From assembly GCA_013365365.1 (NCBI GenBank), contig JABVXU010000022.1:124001-188000 (forward strand): a stretch of 64,000 nt of DNA, read 5' to 3'. Positions within the stretch are counted from its first letter, which is position 1. Every line of letters starts with the position of its first letter. Below the pieces are notes generated by a model. That model was given only the letters and a program-made list of their open reading frames with translations. It did no database searches and was not told the DNA's origin. Source of the DNA: Cruorifilaria tuberocauda (taxonomy: Eukaryota > Nematoda > Chromadorea > Rhabditida > Onchocercidae). Positions 54,184 to 64,000 of this stretch are shown in pieces. Made by a program: the position numbers and the translations under genes.

Positions 54184-55937
54184 TGTTCTGTTGCTAATGT
54201 TTACCACCGAATTACCTGAGATATTCAATTTTTCATTCTAAATAATTCAAATGAACAATTAACTTAAAGTACAAGCTATGTTATATTTATTCAAGAATGT
54301 CGATGTTTCCTAATATTCAATTTAATGCTACAAGGAGTGAAATAAACGAGAAAAAGGAAATTAAAAGGGAATAATATCTAAAAATCACTGAAAGATAAAA
54401 AACGATTTCAAGCAAATATAAGAAATGCGAGATAATTTCAAAGAACGTATAGATTTGCAAAAAATAGAAGAATCAATAAGCTGTTTTGTCTAACACATGT
54501 TTCTTTCTATTCACAATCCCTTAAAGAGGTCATATGCTTGACCTATTCTGAACTAATGTTCTCACTCAATTTGATCCTCTTTATCGAATAATCTTTGTAA
54601 CTGAGTGGAAGGGTAGGCACTGAATAGACAGAGATTTTTGAATTAAAAATCAAATATGTTTATGAGTTTACGGATCTTAAAAGTAATGTGAATAATACCT
54701 GCAATAAACTGAAAGCATGCGGAATTGTTCATTCGACTCATCACACAGAACTACTCAGAATGTGAACCAGTTTGCCGCTTTCCTCAAAATTTTCGATCGA
54801 TAGGCTGTGGCCAGAATGGGCATGCCCTATTAGTGAGAACTAAGCTTGCAATATCTGAGTTTCTCCTCCTCCCCTTCCGAATCGATGCAAATGCTGAACT
54901 CCCCAAATAACTCTCGTAGGGGTTTGCTTGAAACGAAAGCAATTCTTAAACTTACTTCTCTCTTCCTCATCGCTCTCCGTTCCCGCTTCCACTCACAATC
55001 AATGATTCTCAGTGCATTTTGTTGTTAGAAATTTAAAAATTTGTAATTTTTTGCTTGCAAATTTTATTATTTATCTTTTACTATTTTTCATTATTTACAT
55101 TTTGAAAAATCAGTTGACATTAAGATAACAAATATATACTAATTTAAAACATTCCCTAACCATTCAATCAGGTTGACAAATCATAATTGCCTTTAGAAAT
55201 TAAAATTTATACTGTACTATCTTACGAATATTTAAAAATTTTTAAATCCAAAACTTTGAAAACTTTTCAGATGAATAAATAATCAGAAAATTAGTCTCAT
55301 ACTTTACATTTTTATCTAATTAAAGCCCACTAAAATCACGTAACGACAAATATAATGTAATGACAAGGAATTCGGATTTATTGAATTTTATCTTAGGTTT
55401 GATCTCCAACAGAAATTATATGAATTTAAATGTGAATCCTATATTTCCAATTTCTCTGCGCATTGCAAACCTCAAGTTTTCTAGATGAAAAAATTAAACT
55501 GCAGTTCTTTTTTAGGTACAAAAGTCTCCGACCAAGTAAGTTCATTCTACTTTGTTCAAAAATTTTCTCGTTCTTTTCTTATCATATAAAATTCAAGAAT
55601 TTTTAAACTGAAAAGCCTTCCACTTTTTTCACTCAATTTATAAACAGTTTAGGAATAAAATTGTTTTGTTCTGATAATCACATCCATTACTGTATAAAAT
55701 CTTGTCCTTTTTCTGTAGTAGTCTGTAGCAGTAGTTTAGGTGAAATTTCCCAAATAATGAGAAACATGAATATTAATCTAATTTTAAATGGTATAAGAAA
55801 ATTAATGTTTTGAAGGAGAAAACTTAAGCAAAAACCTTACATTTTTAGAAAGTACAAAAGAAGAAAGAGAGAAAGAAATAATTTCTGCAAATAATTGAAG
55901 ACACGATTGACTTTAGACTATTGGAATAATAAAGATG

Positions 55938-55973
55938 CCTATAGTGAGAAATATCACTTGTTGCTATAGGAAC
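55938..55973. promoter_or_regulatory. perfect X-box consensus within a small hairpin
   Basis: GTTGCTATAGGAAC (55960-55973) meets every position of RYYNYYATRRNRAC and of the stricter GTTNCYATRGNAAC. Its left half is also the right arm of a hairpin, CCTATAG (55938-55944) with CTATAGG (55964-55970), and an inner GTGA/TCAC pair. The nearest 5' gene end is CAPSL, 1.8 kb away on the minus strand. RFX/DAF-19 binding is inference. Confidence 0.45.
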
Positions 55974-55999
55974 GAAATGAATTTTGCTTGTTTCCTTAT

Positions 56000-56013
56000 G
56001 TTGCTATGAAAAT
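56000..56013 (+). promoter_or_regulatory. second X-box-like element
   Basis: GTTGCTATGAAAAT starts 40 bases after the start of the perfect site and misses the degenerate X-box consensus only at the last base. The repeated GTTGCTAT core makes a small cluster. A third GTTGCTAAAGAAGT near 56166 is weaker. Confidence 0.3.
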
Positions 56014-57494
56014 GTCTCAATAATAATTATTATTCAATGTAACTTTTGCTCTTATCACATATACCTTTCGTCGCACAGATGAATATTCCATTAATTGCAT
56101 GCGTATCATTAAAAAATAAAAGGTGAAATGAACTATATTCGGCTATAGCCTTTCAGATACCTTTTCGTTGCTAAAGAAGTAAAAACTACATTTTGCTCCC
56201 AACCCTAATCTTGAAGTGTATTTCGAAAGAATGGTTGTAAATGACAACGCAACAAGACGGCGACGAATCGTGAAAACAAGTGGTTAAACTTGAGTTGCAG
56301 TAATTTTCTTGAAGTAATAAAAGGACAACATTTAAAAAGCAAGCTAATCATCGGACACAGTGCGTTTTATCCACGTTAATGTAGAGGAGGTGAGATGTTA
56401 TCGTGAGACTATAGACTGGACAATTTTCTCCCAACCCTAACCCAATCATTCTTTTAGTGAATTCAATCCAATCCAATCCACCTACGGAATTATTTTTTTG
56501 TAAAATTGAAATTTATAAAAAATTGTAATATTTTCCATATCAGCAATATAGTCATTTCGCTGAATCCGTGTAAATCAGATTTAATTAATCGCTATGCATT
56601 CTAATTATCGACTTTTGTGTTTGATAAGAGTATTCAGCATTAGAGAAATAATTCTAAGAGGACTGTACTCCGCGTAATACGGTGAAGTTCAACATAATGA
56701 AATAGAAAGCATGTTGATATTAAGTGAAAAAAGTTTTTGATTTTTTAGTTTTCCAATTCGTTCAATAATGTCTTCATCAGACTGAAATAATAAATTTAAA
56801 AATGTTGAGGAATTATAAAGCAAGTAAGAAAAGGAAATATCATTTCCATTTTGAAGCAGATTTACTGTGGTAAGAAAGGAAATAATGCATAAGTTACAGA
56901 TCTCATAATTATAGTACCAATATATAAAGAAAATGCCTTTTAAAGGAAAATGAGAGATAGTAAATAAAATCCCCAAATACACAAACACACAAACATTTTG
57001 AACCATAAAACCATTTAAAATAACAAAATCGACAATCCAAGATACTTACCTTACTATAACTAAAGGCACCAAATTTAAATCAAATTTCTAATCTTGTCAA
57101 AACAATTAATAGTCCATACGAATAATGTATTTCATGATGCTGTAACAAACAATATGATCTAAAGTATCTTATAATTTTGCATGATATTTGGTATATTCAA
57201 CAGACATGCTAACTTTTCGCGTAAACAAAACAAAAATTCCATATAAAACAGAGTAGAATCTCGCACGATTTAACTGGAAGATGTAATTGTTAACGAGAAT
57301 TAAATTTAAATTTATTAGAAATCATTTATGGAAAGAAAATAGTGAAAGATTGAACATCTTCGAAAATAATAAGATTAAGACTAATAAATCTCACACTCCT
57401 ATATCGATAAGTTTTATGTCGACTGATGAAAAACTATTGCAGAATCAAATAAAAATATTTCTAGAAGAAGCTTTAGTCTCGAATTTTACCTTTA

Positions 57495-57565
57495 TCGCCT
57501 AATTATATGTATAATTATATTAAATATATAATATAATATATAAATATATAATTACATCAATTATA
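57495..57565. repeat. AT-only low-complexity patch
   Basis: About 70 bases built of TATA and AATATA units with little else. It resembles a decayed microsatellite. Confidence 0.6.
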
Positions 57566-60546
57566 TGGCTTTATAGTACGAGCAGTAATCAAATATGACT
57601 GTAACCGTAAGCATGATGCAGTTGTCTTTTAATCCCATCAGTCTTTTAGAATCCAAAATTTATTCAGTGTTTTGCAACATTTATACTAAGATCCACATTA
57701 AATTAAAAAAGCAGTAACAATGATGATTTTATCAAGCATTTCAATTTGCTACGTCTTAAAGTCTAAAACCTTCAGTTTGAAATAAGTTCCGAAATTAAGA
57801 GAGCCCTCGCTGAGAGAATGTTAGTCAAAGATTATTACATGATTCTCAAAATTTATGAACAACTCATAATTTTATTTTAACACCACATCTATTCAGTCCT
57901 GTCAGCATCTGATTACTGAATATTGGCATACATGATTTTTCAAGAGATTTTTTAACTGAGTATGATAACATTTACTTATAATAATGAAACTTCATTCTAA
58001 CAAGAATTCATCTTAATATATTTCTTTACATTCATTCTACATATAATTCTTCAATATTGTCTAATCTGAATAATGATTTTCTGTTTGCAGCATGATTAAT
58101 TCTTTATGAAGGATACCCTTCATAAAATTTTTTTTTTTCAACAATTCATAGGCAAGCTTTTCAGACATAAAGAAGAAAATAAAAAATTAAAATTGATTTC
58201 ATTACATCTTTCGTTAATTACTTAACCATAGGAATAATATTGCAAAACATTTCTGGAGTCTCGATTTATACCAGCTAAAGAAAACTAAAAGTAAAAGAAA
58301 AATGATGCAATTCCAACGTTAACAAAGTTGTGATGCACGATGCAAAACCTGTTGAGAAGCAATTTTCAGAAATCTTATCTTGATCAATGTGCCAATGTGG
58401 TAACCTTGTCTCTTTTTGGTCATTGAGAATTTACCATCGTTTATCGCGGTTTATCTGTTTGAACTCTTCTTTCAGATAACTTCTGAGTATTTCCTATACA
58501 ACTAAAATCAAGAAATACTTTTTGAATTATATGAACATTGAAACAGTCAATTTTATTCTTAACTTTAATTGTTGAAAAAATTAATATAGCAATAAGATAG
58601 AAAAAGATGACAATTTTCTGTGACTTGGATGTGGTTTACAAGATGCATGAATGTTTCTCACATTGCAATCGCTGCCTTCAAGGAGAAATTCTCAGCTTGT
58701 AGTACATGCACTGTATAAATGCAATGTATTGCACATTTAAATCATCCAACATATATTTAGAAAGCATATTTTCGAAGAAAGAAAAGAGCAGAAAAGCCGG
58801 TAGGGACTATAAAAACAAAAAACATCTTTTAATTATTTTTTTAGTTAGTAATTTTGTTCAAATACACATATAAAGTAACGCTAAGATAAGCCATGACACA
58901 TCATAAAAATTTCACCGAAAGATCATTTTATGAAAAAATAAATGAATGGTGATTAGAGATCAGGTAAAATAGGCAAGAGGGAATCAATTTCTTTGGGAGT
59001 AAGTTTGGGAACAACCTTTGTATTTAAATGTCGATAGTACATTGGCATTCACAGAAAGAGTTCAGATCCACAAAAATGTTAGAATTAGTGACACGATTAA
59101 CGCAAGGAATGAAAATGGCAATGATCAACAAATAACAATACTGCTTCAATCATTTAGACTATTTCACTGTAATTATTACGAAATTGTAACTCATATATTG
59201 ATGGGATATAAGAGATGTGCTTATTTAGAATCAGTTACTTTTATCCAAAGTGAAAAATTATAATCACAGATCTGTTCTTGAATTTGAGAAAGCTATGCAG
59301 CATGATATTCGCAGTTAATTAATAGAGGAAGTTTACAACACTCAAAAAATTGAAGAAAACTGCTATGAGAACAAGCCTCGATTACAGAATGAATTTCACA
59401 TCAAATTCCATTTATATTATTGAAACGATCAATACATTAAGCTACATTAAGCACTGCACTATTTTAGACATTTATACCCCACGCTTCCTTTGAACAGTAT
59501 GTTGTCGGAAAATTAATTCTTAAAAATGAGACAGTAGAGGGGGAAGAAAATGAGATATGAGAAAACCAGAGTTTCATCGAAATCTTAGTCTGCTATGCTA
59601 TCATAAGGAGAAAATTTTTGTTACAAATTAAAGAAAGGCAGATGCTGATGGCGTCGTTACAAAAAAAGCAAAGAAATATGTCCATGTTGATCAGTTAGCA
59701 AGCGTGAATTCTACACTTCGAGATCCCAACCGTTATTCACTAATATGTTAGTAGGACTTGAAAATTCGTAAAAAATAGCAAACAGTAATGAAAATAGGAT
59801 GGGAAGTTACTCTTGATTACACTTTAATCTTCTTTTGTTCACAACAGACATTTAAATTTAAAAGATCAAGCATTGTACTTATCCTTTCTTCACTGAATTC
59901 CAAAAAAGGACACAATAAAATTAAGAAAGAAACGAAAAAGCACCCGCAGTATAGAATTTTATAAATCTAAATCAATCCATCGAAAAATTGATAAATGCAA
60001 AAAAATTCATTAATTCATGAAAGAAAATTTCTTAAAATCAGGAAGTAACCAAATGAGAAGAACATTTCAAATTTATAATGGTAGAAAGAACAGCATTAGT
60101 ACATTTGTACGGAAATTTTACAAGACGAAGTAAATTCAAAGGTAGAAAAAACAAGAAGGAACCCAAAAACAAACGAAATCTCAAAATCCCATATATATTA
60201 GAACTAGTCCAAAGCAATAAAAGGAATAATGAGGATAAACATGAACCTACAACTTATAAAATGACCTAGGAAGCAATTCACAACCTGAATATGAAAAGAG
60301 AATAGGAACAATAATTTAGAAACTAACTGCAGTCTTTTTAAACATTTTCGACTTATTACAAACTCCTCAGAGGATTTTAATTCTTTTTAGATGCATTTTC
60401 GAAGTGAATTTTTGAAGCATTTCTTCCATTTAGTTTTCGTTAAGTTGTTATTTTCTCGATCTTTTCAAAGAAGGATATCGCAATATACGTGGTTTATAGG
60501 TTAAAGATCCAGAATAAGTGATAACACAATAGATCACATCAGCTTG

Positions 60547-63500
60547 TCATACATAGAGCCGAATTAAATCACGAATCTGAGCATATACTTGTCGTAAGTC
60601 AGTTGATCTGAAAAAAGAAAATTTGAAAATACTGATTCGAATGCAATGTAATATGAAAGGATTTTTCGATTAGAATTTTTTAGGATAAATCATCGGAAGT
60701 CAGATGTCTGTCATGGAAAGTCATGAGATCCAATTTGTCTTAAACAGTAGTAATTCAAACAGATTTTTCATAACTTACTCCAGCACATTTTTGTGGAACC
60801 ATTCTAATTGTTCTACTGTTGCACAAAGACCCCCATTGTGAGGAAATTTTTCCAGTGTTGCTTTCAGCCAGACAGATAATTTCTAAAAAATTTTATATCT
60901 TTCAAACTACAGCTAATTTTATAAATCCATGTATTTTGGAACGCTGCGATTTTTCAACACCTATTATAATAATAAAAATATTAAAGTTTATATATCAATT
61001 ATCCTCTTACTTCATAATATGTACCTCTTCTGATAGTTTACCAATTAAATAGATAATTTCGGCCATATCACGCTTTAAAGTACCCGATACACTGAATACT
61101 GCCGCTTGAAGAGATTCGCTAATTAATCTTTCACCGTATTTTATAAACAATTGTTCAGCTCCTTCTACACCTTCATCTCGATAACTGGACTGTAAAAATT
61201 GGCATTCATGAAATCGCATTTCATTTAAGATTGTATTGAATTTGTTTATAAATTGAATCGAACTAATGAATTAATTTAGATTAAGTTTTTCCTGTACATA
61301 ACCAATACTCGCACACTTTTCTTGTAATTGTTCCGCTTTTTTATAATTTCCAAATTTTAAACACTCAAAATTTACTTTTCTTGCAATAAGTAACGATGTA
61401 ACACATTCGGAAAAAAATTTGGTAACTGATCTGTTCGCATCAACATGATCAACACTGAGACCAATAAGTCCACATTCAAATAACTGCGCGCTTATTGGTT
61501 CTTGGAAAAATACTGATGGCGCACGCTGCACGAACCTAAAACAATGACCTAAATAATATTAAATCTCTTGTTGCTAACTGTTACACTCATCAAACTAACA
61601 ATTTTCTAATTAGTGGCTGAGGCTAGAGAATGATCAAATAAATCACCTAATAGCCAATCTAAACATATCATCAATTGTATCTGGATGGTTGCGGAAACCA
61701 TTTTGTTCTTGCAGCAGTTTGAAAGAATCGTTGCATAAGATCTGTAAATATAAGAAGAGAAATCTGAAAAAATGTTATTTAATTTTACCTGAATCTAGGT
61801 ACATTTCGAAACTACACATAACATATTCTCTCTGCTTAATGCTTGGGTCTTTATGAGTTAGCACCCACTGCTATACATACTTGACATACAATAGCAATTC
61901 TTCAATAAAAATTGAATAAACCATCAATAAGCAAGAAAAGTTTACATTAAGCATATGAACTAATCCAGAGCGACAGCTATCCAAATGACCGTACTCGTCA
62001 ACCAAAATACTGGCCAAATACAGGAAACACGAATGAGGATGGCGATTATATATATCAACCATCTAAAAATTATAATACACGCTATAATAAAAATATACGA
62101 ATTAAATTTAGAAAACTATGTTCAAAATTAACGCAACTGAATAAAAAATATCTAAGTGATATTCTAGCACATTCTGCTAATGAAAAAAGAATCATCTGTG
62201 TCTTTTAAAATATCTGAAAATCAACACCTGCTCAACGAGTGATTCAATAAAAGTAATTGAATGAACTTCAAGAAAGCGTATCATAAATCGTATCGCACGG
62301 CAGCAATGTTCAACGATTCGAGTATTCTTTTCATATTTTCTGCAAGTTTCCAAAACATATGGCCAAACTTCTTTCACTGTTGCAATCCATAATGCAGGAA
62401 TATCATCGTTTGCATTTGCAAAAGTTCCTGAGTCAAAATAGATTGAATTCAACCAAATTAACCAGGTGCATATATCTGTCGATGAATTCAATGAATTTTA
62501 GGCCATATATTTTGTGAAAAAAAATTAAATACCATTTTGGACATTATTTTTTGGGTTGCATGCCTGATGCGTCCAGGGCTGAATATGTCGAAAGATTGCA
62601 GCTATTCTATCCACCCATAAAACTGGATCACGGCTTAAAAGACACCATGAATCAGATGCATTCTCGTTGCTGCTTTGTGATTCGCTAGATGATATATCCT
62701 CCTTTGATTTAAGAAGCTAAACAAATCAATAGTTTACAAAGTAAAATAGCAAGACATTCAAATAAAATTCAGTGGAAGAGAATTTTCGGAAATTCATATA
62801 TTTGTACCGTAATAGAGATACAAAATTTTGAAAATGAAATTTACTACAGCGAGGCGTGTCATTTGTGGTTCTATTAAGTGCCTTAATCGGGTTGCAGTTT
62901 CTTCTCCTGGCAAACCATTCAACATTGAAGAGCAAGCTAAAAGGATATATCTAGAAATGATACCATCAGTAGTTACATATCTCGAATAATGCCATGCTAA
63001 GGTAATTTGCAAACAATTTTTAGTAATGACGATAACATGGAACTTGCTCTACATATATGACGACTCTTTTAGAAATCTTTCTTATCGAAATTAAAACATT
63101 CTGAGAAGTGACATAAACCAAAGTTATTAGTTTCATGGTTAAGAATGTCAGACAAAATAAATTTTTAACAAAGTAGTAAGTTAAAAGATTTGTTGGATTA
63201 ATTCTTAAAAGATGAAAGAAAAGGAACAAAAGGTTATCTGAGAAGAGTAGAATATAAAACAAGTGAACCTTGCAGAAGTAAAAGAATGGAATTTTCTAGC
63301 TGCTGTCCTTTGTTTTCGCCATTTTCGAGAAGTGGAATGATGGAAAATATAGAATCAAAGTGCTCCAAACAATTACTTTCGCACTTTTCACAAATTCCAT
63401 AAAGAGATTCGGAAGCAGCTCGAACAAAACACGGTTTTTGTACCTTATCCAGTAACCAAGTAACACATGGCTCTAAATTCAATCTCCCTAAAATTCAAAA

Positions 63501-64000
63501 TCAGGAAATACTTCAATCAACAATGAAGTAAATAACAAACCTTGATAATGTTTATTTTCTTGCAGCCAATCAATTAAATTTCCAAGCAATTTAATAGAGG
63601 TATTAATAAGTACGGGATGGGAAAGAGCGGGCATAACTAGTACAGCATGAACCAGAAGAGGAATCACTGTTTCTTCCGTCCTAAAATTCATCGATAGCAG
63701 ATAACAAAAAAATTTTATAGAAATGAGAATAATAACTGAAATCTTAAAATAGCATATCACAGTAAACTGTGAAAAAATCAAACTAGAAGCATGAATAAGA
63801 ACTGTTATTTTAATATTACTGCATACATTTACTGATTCAAGCCATTTCTGCTAGTACATTTACGAGAAAAGAATTATTCAATGAATGTAAAAGTCTTTTA
63901 CTTCATTCAAAATAAATTATATACATACAACTGAATAACTAAAAAGAACACTTACGGCAGAACGTTATGTACAACTACTGAAATGATATACAAAGCAGCT
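60547..64000 (-). CDS. TNPO3: transportin-SR / TNPO3 importin-beta family protein, C-terminal part
   Basis: Karyopherin that imports phosphorylated SR splicing factors into the nucleus; the C. elegans counterpart is tsr-1. About 553 C-terminal residues lie in the window, and the 5' part continues beyond 64000. Exons: 64000-63956 (partial), 63680-63541, 63487-63269, 62936-62845, 62716-62533, 62427-62228, 62062-61946, 61741-61647, 61535-61298, 61189-61025, 60882-60779, 60607-60547. Phases agree throughout. HEAT-repeat helices matching TNPO3 include [93 protein letters not shown] and [14 protein letters not shown]. The protein ends with an amphipathic helix ([10 protein letters not shown]), as in the human protein (ALRDFTRLFR). 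The final exons sit 6.4 kb downstream of the CAPSL start; both genes share the strand. Confidence 0.94.

Larger units (their letters stand above)
54184..60546. other. 6.4-kb gene-free region between CAPSL and TNPO3
   Basis: No exon with family motifs or paired splice sites was found on either strand. The left part is 5' to CAPSL and includes a purine-rich minus strand near 54850-55000 with an octamer ATGCAAAT. X-box-like sites cluster near 55960-56013. Short motif echoes (CTCCCAACCCTAA near 56197 and 56428) and a very AT-rich patch at 57495-57565 are visible. The right end is the 3'UTR of TNPO3. Confidence 0.6.

Noticed and set aside
57287..57502. Plus-strand open frame of 71 codons in the CAPSL-TNPO3 gap
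   Set aside because: Composition is Ile/Asn/Lys-rich, there are no neighbouring exons and no recognisable family.

Overview
The window reads as a chromosomal segment of a parasitic nematode, most likely a filarial or other clade III worm. The reasons are the strong AT bias, many small exons with TTTCAG-type acceptors, candidate spliced-leader acceptors just upstream of start codons, and nematode-like gene content. The species call is inference. No rRNA, tRNA, transposon, CRISPR array or bacterial operon was found.

Seven protein-coding loci were reconstructed by hand from splice signals and reading-frame phase. All six complete models close with total coding lengths divisible by three. From left to right: (1) 7227-19912 (+), a secreted protein of about 1830 residues with seven PAN/Apple domains separated by long cysteine-free acidic Ser/Thr/Glu-rich linkers. 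(2) 23783-21076 (-), a 343-residue coiled-coil protein that I do not recognise. (3) 30781-25563 (-), a MALT1-type paracaspase of about 734 residues with death domain, Ig-like domain, intact His/Cys catalytic pair and C-terminal Ig-like region. (4) 33187-38604 (+), a ONECUT-family CUT-homeodomain transcription factor of about 752 residues. (5) 42915-50848 (+), an EFCAB7 homologue of 559 residues. (6) 54183-51250 (-), a calcyphosine-like (CAPSL) EF-hand protein of 203 residues. (7) 64000-60547 (-), the C-terminal part of transportin-SR/TNPO3, continuing past the window edge.

Layout: 1-7053 is gene-poor. The PAN gene and the coiled-coil gene converge. malt-1 and the ONECUT gene diverge from a shared 2.4-kb region that holds a duplicated dyad motif and a CRE-like site. 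EFCAB7 and CAPSL converge, with only about 400 bp between their stop codons. A 6.4-kb gene-free stretch separates CAPSL from TNPO3.

The most interesting theme is ciliary. EFCAB7 and CAPSL are cilium-associated EF-hand families, and each has a good RFX/DAF-19 X-box-like element upstream (42408-42421 and 55960-55973). This suggests a small ciliary neighbourhood. The multi-PAN protein is the best candidate for a poorly described secreted or cuticular molecule. All family assignments are from recognition by eye; no database search was run.
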